Below, piece by piece: positions 30,364 to 40,739 of a DNA stretch of 48,851 nucleotides. This DNA comes from Fidelibacterota bacterium (GTDB taxonomy: Bacteria > Fidelibacterota > Marinisomatia > Marinisomatales > UBA1611): positions 1-48,851 of the forward strand of contig JABHGY010000108.1 in assembly GCA_018671775.1 (NCBI GenBank). Reading direction: 5' to 3'. The translations under genes and the position numbers were made by a program. The notes below the pieces were generated by a model. It worked only from the letters and a program-made list of their open reading frames with translations, was not told the origin of the DNA and did not search any database. Positions within the stretch are counted from its first letter, which is position 1, and every line of letters begins with the position of its first letter.

Positions 30364-30456
30364 GTCATGCCGGAATTTTCGCAGAAAATATCCGGTATCC
30401 ACCTGGAGCTTGACTGAAAATCTTTAGATGAGTTTCGTGTTTCTGAGCGGAATGAC
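30364..30456 (-). repeat. Dispersed intergenic repeat, copy 1
   Basis: Its reverse complement aligns with 47549-47648: shared ATTCCGC, ATCTAAAGATTnTCAGTCAnGCT, GTGGATnCCGnATATTT. Confidence 0.7.
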
Positions 30457-30487
30457 GCATGTCAGTAAAGTTCAAAGTTTGTGGGAC

Positions 30488-31864
30488 TTATTCCAAATTA
30501 TCCGCTGGCTTTGGACGTTTCCGTGATTTAAAACTTGTGATTGTTAAGCCTAGAGAAAAATTAAATCCACGCATGGTTTGAATCCACATTCCATTACGGA
30601 AGCCAAAACCCAAATCAAAAATAATGGGACCTTTATGAAATCCAAGTCCTAAAGATAATTCTTTCGCATCACCGCCCGCCCAGCTATACCCAAGTCTGAT
30701 CGGAATATTATCTAATTTTGTCCACTCCACTCCAAAAGACCAACGCCATTTTGCTTTCGAGTAATATTCGTTGCTGAACCCCGTAATTAAATCACTGGCT
30801 AAAAGAAATGTTTCCGTTCGTTTCGATACGCCCAAACGAAAAGTAGCTGGATAGCGTGTTACAAAAGGGCGAGCGCTCCCATTTGCAGTGGTATCTTTGA
30901 TAATTTCTGAATGATTATAAAACAAGGAATCTTGTGATAATTTATCCGCACGAAGGGTATCGATGGTATAGGTAAATAAAACCGATTCACTGGGACCCAA
31001 TTCTTCTCCCTGCCACGTAAAAGGATAAATTCCAGGGATGGAAATGCCCGGACCTCCTTCATCTTTTTTGAGCGTTTTATTCCAGGTGATATTGCCTTTC
31101 GCGTTAATGAGAGATGCGCCAAAAGCCCAGCCATCAAATTCTTGGGTAACCACACCAATATCCAAACCCAAACCAGCACCCCCAAATCCTTGGCGTATGA
31201 GATATTTCCCCGAACCGTAAAGCCCTAAATCATCCGTAATCAGGGTCGCTGAAGAACTATCAGAATCGATCCCAAAATAAAAAAGACCTTGAAGATATTT
31301 GACTGTTGCTCCAAATGATAAATTTTTAAATGGAACCGCAAATGTCACGCCATATTCATTTATCCCCAGCATTTCGTAGCCCAAAGTCATATCCAGCTCT
31401 GGTTTATCCGCATTGCCATACATCATCAATTCTAATAGACCTATGGGCAATTTATAATTGGCTAAAAAGATGGCATTTGACGTAAATGCTAAATTTTCAT
31501 ACGCAAAGTTTAAAACAGGAATTGGAAGATGAAAATCTTGGAAAAAAGTGAGTCCACCCGCATCTTGAAATTCTAGAAATAGTTTATCCTTATCTGCAGT
31601 ATAAAGGGTATCACCACTATATTCTGACAGCGTTTCAAATGAAATGAAATTCCCGATCACGCCAGCATCAAACCCAAATAATTGCAATTGAAAAGGTTTA
31701 TCTTGTTGAAACCCAATGAGCGCAGGATTATATCCAACAGAAAATATACCGTCTGCAATTGTTGTATAAGTCCCTGCTAAACCCACAACACGAGGATCTC
31801 GTTTAGTTTGCCCAACTGCAATCGTTAAAACAATCAAAATGAAGATGATACATCTTTTTATCAT
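30488..31864 (-). CDS. Outer-membrane beta-barrel-like protein (PorV/TraF-like or DUF5723-like)
   Basis: Signal peptide then RDPRVVGLAGTYTTIADGIFSVGYNPALIGF; alternating amphipathic C-terminal strands. Confidence 0.55.
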   Translation of the reverse strand: MIKRCIIFILIVLTIAVGQTKRDPRVVGLAGTYTTIADGIFSVGYNPALIGFQQDKPFQLQLFGFDAGVIGNFISFETLSEYSGDTLYTADKDKLFLEFQDAGGLTFFQDFHLPIPVLNFAYENLAFTSNAIFLANYKLPIGLLELMMYGNADKPELDMTLGYEMLGINEYGVTFAVPFKNLSFGATVKYLQGLFYFGIDSDSSSATLITDDLGLYGSGKYLIRQGFGGAGLGLDIGVVTQEFDGWAFGASLINAKGNITWNKTLKKDEGGPGISIPGIYPFTWQGEELGPSESVLFTYTIDTLRADKLSQDSLFYNHSEIIKDTTANGSARPFVTRYPATFRLGVSKRTETFLLASDLITGFSNEYYSKAKWRWSFGVEWTKLDNIPIRLGYSWAGGDAKELSLGLGFHKGPIIFDLGFGFRNGMWIQTMRGFNFSLGLTITSFKSRKRPKPADNLE

Positions 31865-34800
31865 TTGAAAATCCTGCCGTTCTGATTCTTTGCTTTAATA
31901 AAGGATAGGCTTTTTTTATTAACTCGCACAGCATTTGGTCTAATAATAAGATAATATCCATTCATATCTCGAATGGAGCCATCTGAACTAGAAATTCTTA
32001 AACGCACTTTATCATGAGATGTGGGAAAATCAACCGTTGCGCTCAAATCCCAAGTATAAGATGCTAGGTTTTCTGCTTCTGCCACAATAGACGACCAATG
32101 AGCGTCATTGTTAATCTCGGGACTTTCTATGGTGGAATAATCTATATTTATGGTTTCTATATTGCCATAATTTTTCCATAATATCTCGTAGGATTGATCC
32201 GCATACAAGGTATCTCCTCCATTTGGCCAAGTAATCAAAAGCTCATTTGGAGAACTTTCCATCATGCCTGTGCTGCTTAAACGAAAAGTGATGAATGAAT
32301 TGATATCCAAATAATCTGCCGTCGTCATATATACGGATTGACTATCCGTTCCATTCAAATGAAATCTAGGCGCCACATAATGATCACCATAATCTGTTAA
32401 AAGAAAAATACGATTAGAATCCATGGTGCTTAAAAATGTCCCTGTGCCCGCTTCATGCACCATCCCTGGCGGAAAGCCGGAAGAATCGCCTTCGATATAA
32501 TAGCTCACAGGGTCGGGTAAAATAAATTTCCATAGCGTATCCACATAAGAAATCACAGTCTCTGTTCCCGATACAGCTCGGTGGACTAAATAAGGAATGC
32601 CATCCACGCATTCAGAAAAATCTGTCATAACATTAAAAATATAAATATCACTAGTATCTGGATCTAATGCTGAGCATTGGTTCACAATATATATTTCATC
32701 CAAGAGATCCCAGCCTTCTTGAACCACCAAGGAATCTCGGAGCGTGGCTAACATTTCGGCTGTGGTATCATAAGGAAAATAGGATTGATTCGACATCAAA
32801 ATAGATAACTCAGCACCAAAAGGAATCGCATTTATCACATTGGACGTGAGTTCAGCGTGAATGAGAGAATTCCGAATACGATTTCGGTTTTCCGGATCAA
32901 ATTCTGTAATCGGCGTTGGGAGCGCAGAAATAAAAGTCATAGGTGCCATCATCACTTCAAAAGGAGCAACCAATCGGTAAGCACCAGAAATTGCTTTGCC
33001 TACTTCGATGGTACCGCGCCCATCTACTCGTGATTCAGATTCTACCACCAAGCTCACAGGATTAATTGAGAGTAGTTCAATAATGTTTGCGCAATTTTCA
33101 TCTGATGGTACCAGTTGGGACCAAGAGGGAAGACTATCTGATTTCGAATTAAAAATTTGCGTGAGTGTCCCCTCTTTATTCAATTCGATTACAGTCATGG
33201 CCGTATCAATATCATTTATTGGATATCCTATGGAATCCACATTTACACATAAATTAGTTGTATCCCCAAAGGTATCCACACCTTTCATATTGATACTCAA
33301 CATGACAGGTAATTTAATCTGACTATACATGATAAACTGAATACGCACATCTGTCATGGTCATCCCCGTGAGTCCTTGAGGCATATTTTCCATGGATTGT
33401 GTAGAGCTTGGAAAAGCCATAAAAACATAGGCTTCCAGCGATTCAAAACGCATAGAATACATACGGACCTTTAGCCCCAAACCGCCAAGATACTCATCTT
33501 TTAAAGAAATAACGGTTGTTTGCGCTGGAATAGAAACATCTAATCCCAATTCCATTTTATCGATTGCAGAGTCTGGATATTGCGTGCTTTGAAAATTGTA
33601 TCCTTTTAAATCAAAATCACGATTAATCACATTTCCTGTTGAAAGCGCAGTATCAATCAAAACCGAATCAGACCCAAGAGGTGGAACAAAATTTTGAAAA
33701 TTGATGCGAAAGTTAATATCAAAGGGAAACGTGCTTTCCAAATCAGAAATAGTCAGGCGATTGGCCGTATTATCAATGCCCTCTGTTTTGAGTGTTGCCT
33801 GAAAAAGAGACAGGCTGGTTTCACCACCATCATCACCTCCTTGTGCTGGAAAACTCATATCAGGTTTTGGAATATCTAATACCGTCTCTAAAATATTTAC
33901 CTCAGCAGAATCCAAAGTGGGGATATTCAGATTAAGAATTAGATTGACTAACATAGAATCATTGGCCGGAATTACAACCGTTTCGCCACTGGCCACATCA
34001 GCAGAATCCAACTTGAAACCAAGATTAATTTTGATTTTTTCTTTTAACCGTTTTCCTAGAAGAAGCGTGGTATCCGTATATGAAATATTACTACCAATCG
34101 TCGGGCTTGTCTCATGCTGTGCTAAGGTATCATTCGTTAAAACGGCTCCCGTAAAAAGTCCAGATTGTGCTTGAATCAAATCTTTGGGAATCCTTTGGTT
34201 TGCAATAGATGTAATAAATTGTGCTAGATTGATATCATCATCACCCATAACCAAAGCATTGATACTTTCCACAATTTGAGGGTCACTCGCCAGATCAATA
34301 TCACTAAAACCTAAATTTAATTCTACGAGTGCTTCGGTGAGAATCGAATCAACAGCCGTATTAAAAACATTCACAATGAAATTCCATGTTTCAGCTGTTA
34401 TTGTTCGATCTACTGCTGGAGGCATATAGAATGTCGCAGCCGACCAAGTGGCTGGATTTGCTTCAACATAAGTATTATCAAAATAAGGTCCATTGGAACC
34501 AGCCTCATAACTCACGACGGGCAAACTCATATTAATAGGAGAGACTGGAATTTCAAATGTGCTTAAATCTACGCCAGGTATTGGCGTCGCTGGAATATCA
34601 GTATCAAGATAACCACCATCAAAATCTACCTTCAAATTATCGTCATCAATGGCTTGAGACGGCAATTCTCCTTCAAAAATTAACTCCATTCCTAAACTGT
34701 CATCACGATTAAAGATGTTGACACTATCCACAATTCCATCAAGAGAATACCGGGTTTGGACTAATGGAATCTTGATATCGATAAACCAAGTGGGCTTTTC

Positions 34801-34917
34801 GAATTTCTCGGTTTTCTCAAAATCGCAAGCACTCAAGAGGAATAAGGCTAAAAGGCCACTGAAATAAAAAATACTTAAATATTTTTTATCAGGTCTATTT
34901 CTCGGATGATTTTTCAT
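31861..34917 (-). CDS. Large (1018 aa) lipoprotein with C-terminal Kre9/KNH-like module
   Basis: Lipobox LFLLSACDFEK; C-term LLITWPNGGDTLYADQSYEILWKNYGNIETINIDYS...VRLRISSSDG. Confidence 0.6.
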   Translation of the reverse strand: MKNHPRNRPDKKYLSIFYFSGLLALFLLSACDFEKTEKFEKPTWFIDIKIPLVQTRYSLDGIVDSVNIFNRDDSLGMELIFEGELPSQAIDDDNLKVDFDGGYLDTDIPATPIPGVDLSTFEIPVSPINMSLPVVSYEAGSNGPYFDNTYVEANPATWSAATFYMPPAVDRTITAETWNFIVNVFNTAVDSILTEALVELNLGFSDIDLASDPQIVESINALVMGDDDINLAQFITSIANQRIPKDLIQAQSGLFTGAVLTNDTLAQHETSPTIGSNISYTDTTLLLGKRLKEKIKINLGFKLDSADVASGETVVIPANDSMLVNLILNLNIPTLDSAEVNILETVLDIPKPDMSFPAQGGDDGGETSLSLFQATLKTEGIDNTANRLTISDLESTFPFDINFRINFQNFVPPLGSDSVLIDTALSTGNVINRDFDLKGYNFQSTQYPDSAIDKMELGLDVSIPAQTTVISLKDEYLGGLGLKVRMYSMRFESLEAYVFMAFPSSTQSMENMPQGLTGMTMTDVRIQFIMYSQIKLPVMLSINMKGVDTFGDTTNLCVNVDSIGYPINDIDTAMTVIELNKEGTLTQIFNSKSDSLPSWSQLVPSDENCANIIELLSINPVSLVVESESRVDGRGTIEVGKAISGAYRLVAPFEVMMAPMTFISALPTPITEFDPENRNRIRNSLIHAELTSNVINAIPFGAELSILMSNQSYFPYDTTAEMLATLRDSLVVQEGWDLLDEIYIVNQCSALDPDTSDIYIFNVMTDFSECVDGIPYLVHRAVSGTETVISYVDTLWKFILPDPVSYYIEGDSSGFPPGMVHEAGTGTFLSTMDSNRIFLLTDYGDHYVAPRFHLNGTDSQSVYMTTADYLDINSFITFRLSSTGMMESSPNELLITWPNGGDTLYADQSYEILWKNYGNIETINIDYSTIESPEINNDAHWSSIVAEAENLASYTWDLSATVDFPTSHDKVRLRISSSDGSIRDMNGYYLIIRPNAVRVNKKSLSFIKAKNQNGRIFK

Positions 34918-35027
34918 AAACGTTTATTTACCATTGGACTACCGCACATGAATTTGGCCTTTTTTTCATCATCATACCACAATAAAAATGGATAACGAAT
35001 CTTCTGCTATTTGATATTTATTTTTTC

Positions 35028-36413
35028 CTAATATCGATAATCGTCTGGCTTATATGGACCTTCGATTGTCACATTAATATACTCGGCTTGTGCTTCTGTC
35101 AATTGCGTTAATACACCACCAAAACCCTTCACCATACCTGAAGCAACTTCTTCATCCAATCTTTTGGGAAGTACTTCAACCGTAATTTTGGATACTTTTT
35201 CATCAGAAGATAAATTAGCAAATTTTGCATCAAATAAATGTATTTGAGCTAATACTTGATTTGCAAATGAACCGTCCATAATCCGAGATGGGTGCCCTGT
35301 CGCATTGCCCAAATTAACCAATCGACCCTCGGATAAAAGGATGAGATAGTTGTTTTTGTCATCACTTCTAAAGATGCGATGAACTTGCGGTTTTACCTCA
35401 TTCCACTCCCAGTTATCGCGCATAAATTTCGTATCGATTTCATTATCAAAATGTCCAATATTACAAACCACTGCTCCACTTTTTAACGTTTCCAACATGG
35501 AACGATCACACACATTTACATTGCCAGTCGTCGTAACAATTAAATCTGTTTTAGACAATAAATCTGTATTGATACCCTCTATGGTTCCTGTGTTAATTCC
35601 ATTTTTGTAAGGAGAAATAACTTCATATCCATCCATACATGCTTGCATAGCACAAATAGGATCAATTTCACTAATGCGAACAATCATACCTTCTTGTCTC
35701 AGAGACTGAGCGGATCCTTTCCCCACATCACCATAGCCAATAACTAAAGCTTTTTTGCCAGACAACAACATATCTGTCCCTCGCTTAATCGCATCATTGA
35801 GCGAATGACGACATCCATATTTATTATCATTTTTGGATTTGGTCACAGAATCATTTACATTAATAACGGGCACTTTAAGCGAACCTTTTTGAAGCATTTC
35901 CAAAAGACGATGGACACCTGTTGTTGTTTCTTCACTAATTCCATGGATATTGTCTAAGATTTCAGGATATTTCTCGTGCAACATTTGCGTTAAATCACCC
36001 CCATCATCCAAAACCATATTCGCTTCCCACGGCTTCCCATCCTTGAGAATCGTTTGCTCAATGCACCATAAAAATTCTTCTTCCGTTTCACCTTTCCATG
36101 CAAATGTTGCAATATCGGCAGCGACCATTGCGGCAGCGGCATGATCTTGCGTAGAGAATATATTGCAGGATGACCATCGGACTTTTGCACCCAAATCAAT
36201 CAAAGTTTCCATCAAGACAGCGGTTTGAATTGTCATATGAATACATCCCAATATATTCGCACCTGCCAAAGGTTGTTCGCTTTTGTATTTTTCACGTAGC
36301 GTCATTAAAGCAGGCATTTCTGCTTCCGCTAGTTCTATTTCTTTTCGACCATAATCAGCCAAAGTAAGATCGGCTACTTTATAATCATTATTATCGATGG
36401 TTGGATTGTTCAT
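35028..36413 (-). CDS. ahcY: Adenosylhomocysteinase
   Basis: [56 protein letters not shown]-term KPDDYRY. Start re-set to ATG 36413 because GGAG precedes it. Confidence 0.97.
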   Translation of the reverse strand: MNNPTIDNNDYKVADLTLADYGRKEIELAEAEMPALMTLREKYKSEQPLAGANILGCIHMTIQTAVLMETLIDLGAKVRWSSCNIFSTQDHAAAAMVAADIATFAWKGETEEEFLWCIEQTILKDGKPWEANMVLDDGGDLTQMLHEKYPEILDNIHGISEETTTGVHRLLEMLQKGSLKVPVINVNDSVTKSKNDNKYGCRHSLNDAIKRGTDMLLSGKKALVIGYGDVGKGSAQSLRQEGMIVRISEIDPICAMQACMDGYEVISPYKNGINTGTIEGINTDLLSKTDLIVTTTGNVNVCDRSMLETLKSGAVVCNIGHFDNEIDTKFMRDNWEWNEVKPQVHRIFRSDDKNNYLILLSEGRLVNLGNATGHPSRIMDGSFANQVLAQIHLFDAKFANLSSDEKVSKITVEVLPKRLDEEVASGMVKGFGGVLTQLTEAQAEYINVTIEGPYKPDDYRY

Positions 36414-36444
36414 TTTATTCTCCATTTTTGTTGCTAATCAAAAT

Positions 36445-36501
36445 GAACGCCGTTTTAATTCGCCAAGCCTCTTGGATATATCCAATGCAACGTTCCTTGG
36501 C
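36445..36501 (-). promoter_or_regulatory. SAH riboswitch (ahcY RNA motif-like) in the 5' leader of ahcY
   Basis: Minus strand: GCCAAGGAACGTTGCATTGGATATATCCAAGAGGCTTGGCGAATTAAAACGGCGTTC. P1 GCCAAG/CTTGGC, P2 TTGGA-TATA-TCCAA, pseudoknot GAACG/CGTTC; conserved GG-nnCG-TTGC, AGGCT, AACGGCG. Confidence 0.88.
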
Positions 36502-36518
36502 AATTCAAGTTTATATAT

Positions 36519-37694
36519 CTATAAATATTGTTTTAATTTTTCTACCATATCTGTTTTTTCCCAAGTGAATGAATCTAGCTCTCGTCCAAAATGACCATAG
36601 GCCGCCGTTTGGCGATATCGTGGATGTTTCAATTTTAGATGAGAAATAATTGCACCCGGTTTGAGTGGGAAATTTTCTTTGACCAATGCTGTAAGTTTTT
36701 CATCAGACATTTTTCCTGTTCCAAATGATTGAACGAGTAAAGAAGTAGGTTCAGCAACACCAATGCCGTAAGATAATTGCACCTCACATTTATCTGCCAA
36801 ACCAGAAGCCACAATATTTTTTGCAATATAGCGTGCCATATAAGTTGCTGACCGATCTACTTTAGACGGATCTTTCCCTGAAAAAGCACCACCGCCATGA
36901 GGCGCATAACCACCGTAAGTATCCACAATAATTTTTCTTCCTGTTAGCCCCGTATCTGCCGCTGGACCGCCATGGACAAATCGTCCCGTTCCATTAACAA
37001 TAAATTCTTTTTCATAGGGATAATCATATTTATCTAAAACGGGTAAAATGATATGCTGAATTACTTCTTTCTTCACAAAAGCATTTTCTGCCTCTTCCGT
37101 TCCAAATTTTCCTAACATATCTTCGTGTTGAGTTGCAATCACAACTTGAGAAATAGATGTGGGTTGTCCATCCACATATTTCACGGAAACCTGAGATTTA
37201 CCATCTGGACGAAGCCAAGACAACGTTCCATCTTTTCGTAATTCGGTTAATTTCTCTGTCAAGCGATGGGCCATTTGAATCGGCAAAGGCATCAATTCTG
37301 GTGTTTCCTTACAAGCAAAACCAAACATAAGTCCTTGATCGCCAGCGCCTTGCTCTTCATCATTCCCTTGACTTACACCTTGGGATATTTCTTTGGATTG
37401 GGGTTGAATGGCTGAAATCACTTTCACCGTTTCTTGATTCATCCCTTTTGTATAATCATCATAGCCAATCTCATTTAAGGTGTTTTTAACAATACGATCT
37501 ACGTCAACAAATCCATCCGTAGTGATTTCACCCGCAACTACGACCATTTCTTTTGTTGCTAAAGTCTCACACGCCACACGAGATTCGGAATCTTGTTCTA
37601 ATAAATTGTCTAAGATCGCATCGGATATGGCATCACAAACTTTGTCTGGATGACCTTCGGTTACGGATTCTGATGTAAAATAATATTCGCTCAT
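36519..37694 (-). CDS. metK: S-adenosylmethionine synthetase
   Basis: FTSESVTEGHPDKVCDAISDAILD; GAGDQGLMFGFA; GGPAADTGLTGRKIIVDTYGG; GGGAFSGKDPSKVDRSA. Confidence 0.97.
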   Translation of the reverse strand: MSEYYFTSESVTEGHPDKVCDAISDAILDNLLEQDSESRVACETLATKEMVVVAGEITTDGFVDVDRIVKNTLNEIGYDDYTKGMNQETVKVISAIQPQSKEISQGVSQGNDEEQGAGDQGLMFGFACKETPELMPLPIQMAHRLTEKLTELRKDGTLSWLRPDGKSQVSVKYVDGQPTSISQVVIATQHEDMLGKFGTEEAENAFVKKEVIQHIILPVLDKYDYPYEKEFIVNGTGRFVHGGPAADTGLTGRKIIVDTYGGYAPHGGGAFSGKDPSKVDRSATYMARYIAKNIVASGLADKCEVQLSYGIGVAEPTSLLVQSFGTGKMSDEKLTALVKENFPLKPGAIISHLKLKHPRYRQTAAYGHFGRELDSFTWEKTDMVEKLKQYL

Positions 37695-37728
37695 AATGTT
37701 TCCTTTAATCTTAAAAATTGTCGGGGAA

Positions 37729-37734
37729 ATTATA
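37729..37734 (-). promoter_or_regulatory. Putative -10 element for metK
   Basis: Minus strand reads TATAAT about 35 nt before the metK ATG; no clear -35 at standard spacing. Confidence 0.35.
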
Positions 37735-37797
37735 CCTTTTTATAGAAAATCCAAAGTGATGGAAAAGTTTATATTAAGCAATGCTCGTCTTTAAATT

Positions 37798-38736
<939 letters not shown>

Positions 38737-38903
38737 TTAATAAATTCGTTTCCCTAAATAAATTACTTTGGCGAGGGTTAATCGTAATTTTAATTTTCAT
38801 CATATTTTTATAAACCCCCATCTATCCCCAACATTTGAGGATTTGATTGGGTAAAAATAAAAATTACTTTCTACTATTGTCCGCCGGATTAAATAGAAGA
38901 AAC

Positions 38904-39752
38904 TTATTCTGTTAAAATTTTGAATAATTTTGAATTGGATGGAAGAACCAAAGTCGTATTTTTATCAATGACCTTTTTGTAGGTTTCCAACGTGCGGACA
39001 AACTCATAAAAATCTGGGTCTTTTGAAAAAGCATCTGCATAAATCTGCAAAGCCTTTGCTTCCCCTTCACCACGAATTTCTTGTGCTATTTTATACGCAT
39101 CTGCCAAAACCACCACTTTATCTCGATCTGTTGTGGCTCTAATTTTTTGAGCTTCTTCTTCACCTTCCGATCTAAATTTATTCGCCTGACGCATTCGTTC
39201 TGCTTCCATCCGAGCATAAATGGATTTTTCATTTTCTTGAGGTAAATCCACTCGTTTGATACGAACATCCACAACTTCAATGCCATAAGGTCCTGTTGCT
39301 TCATTACTTTCTCGCGTTACTTTTTCCATGATGACGTCACGATTTTCTGTAATGATTTCTGCCATTTCATGCGTTCCTAATTCCTGACGTAATTTGGAGT
39401 AAACAATGTCATCCAAGCGCGTTACAGCAATGGGAACCGATTGCACGGTTTGGAGAAAAAGAAGTGGATTCACAATCCTAAATCGTACATAATTATCAAC
39501 GATAAGTGATTTTTTATCCTGACTCAAAATCTCTTCTGGTGGCACATCATATTCCAACAAGCGATTGTCAAAAACGGACGCGGTTTGAAATGGAGCGGGC
39601 AATTTAAAATTAAGTCCTGGTTCCGTAATGGTTCTTATCGGTTTTCCAAATTGAAGGATAACCACCTGCTCCGTTTCGTCCACAAGAAATACAGTGGAGA
39701 AAGCAAACAAAAGCCCAAGAATTATTGTTGCTAAAAATATATTTTTTTTCAT
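38904..39752 (-). CDS. hflC: HflC protease modulator (SPFH/band 7)
   Basis: SPFH protein next to hflK; FDNRLLEYDVPPEEILSQDKKSLIVDNYVRFRI; ARMEAERMRQANKFRSEGEEEAQKIRA. Confidence 0.92.
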   Translation of the reverse strand: MKKNIFLATIILGLLFAFSTVFLVDETEQVVILQFGKPIRTITEPGLNFKLPAPFQTASVFDNRLLEYDVPPEEILSQDKKSLIVDNYVRFRIVNPLLFLQTVQSVPIAVTRLDDIVYSKLRQELGTHEMAEIITENRDVIMEKVTRESNEATGPYGIEVVDVRIKRVDLPQENEKSIYARMEAERMRQANKFRSEGEEEAQKIRATTDRDKVVVLADAYKIAQEIRGEGEAKALQIYADAFSKDPDFYEFVRTLETYKKVIDKNTTLVLPSNSKLFKILTE

Positions 39753-40723
39753 TATTTCTTCCCTTTCGTTGGGTTGAGATTCAAGAGATTGAGCACGTTC
39801 CCATTGTCTCCATCAGGAACAATCACTTTTTCAACCCCTGGTAAAATTTCTTCCATGGTTTCTAAATAAAGTCGTTTTTTGGTAATATTCTTCGCCTTGC
39901 GATATTCCTTGAGCATAGATTTGAATTTGGCCACATCCCCTTCTGCTCTTTTGGTTCGGGCTTGCTTAAAACCCTCCGCATTACGAATACGTGCTTCTGC
40001 TTCTCCCCGTGCTTTTGGGATTAAATCATTCCGATACCCTTCCGCTTGGTTAATCATACGATTTTTATCTTCTTTGGCTGAAGCCACATCCTTGAAAGCG
40101 CCAAGCACCTGTTCTGGGGGAGAAACGTCTTGCAACTGGACAGCTACCACTTGGATGCCTGCTCCATATTTATCCAATATCTCCTGCAACAAAGCCTTCG
40201 TTTCTTCTTGGATTTTGAGCTTTCCACTGGTCAAAGATTCATCGATATTATGACGACCCACCACCGTTCTTAAACTCGCTTCAGCAGCTTCGCGAACAGT
40301 CAGTCTAGGCTTGACAATGTCAAATAAATAGGCTTCCGGTGATTTGATTTTATACTGAACAATCATTTCTGCATCCACGATATTCTCATCTCCTGTGAGC
40401 ATTAAACTTTCCTGATTGATAGCGCGGTACTGACCATTGCCTAAAGAACGAAACCCAATTTCGATTCGCTTCACTTCCGTGACTTTGGGCGTATCCACCG
40501 ATTCAATGGGGTAAGGAAAATGGTAATTCAAACCCGGTTGATCTACGCGCGTGAATTCTCCAAAAGTCCGCACCACGCCGACTTCATCTGGTCCCACCTT
40601 ATAAATGCCGGTAGAAAGCCATCCGAAAAAGACGATAAGTACAATGGGAATGAGTCCCAAAGTGAGTAGTTTTTCAGGGACTTTTATTTCGCTATCCCCG
40701 ACGATTATTCTTCGATATGCCAT
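39752..40723 (-). CDS. hflK: HflK protease modulator (SPFH/band 7)
   Basis: STGIYKVGPDEVGVVRTFGEFTRVDQPGLNYHFPYPIESVDTPKV; LTGDENIVDAEMIVQYKI; LQDVSPPEQV. Confidence 0.93.
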   Translation of the reverse strand: MAYRRIIVGDSEIKVPEKLLTLGLIPIVLIVFFGWLSTGIYKVGPDEVGVVRTFGEFTRVDQPGLNYHFPYPIESVDTPKVTEVKRIEIGFRSLGNGQYRAINQESLMLTGDENIVDAEMIVQYKIKSPEAYLFDIVKPRLTVREAAEASLRTVVGRHNIDESLTSGKLKIQEETKALLQEILDKYGAGIQVVAVQLQDVSPPEQVLGAFKDVASAKEDKNRMINQAEGYRNDLIPKARGEAEARIRNAEGFKQARTKRAEGDVAKFKSMLKEYRKAKNITKKRLYLETMEEILPGVEKVIVPDGDNGNVLNLLNLNPTKGKK

Positions 40724-40739
40724 TGTTATTTCTCCTTTA

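Noticed and set aside
37695-37797. SAM riboswitch upstream of metK
   Set aside because: Only ~100 nt available and no SAM-I/SAM-II-like conserved motifs; a simple TATAAT promoter explains it better.
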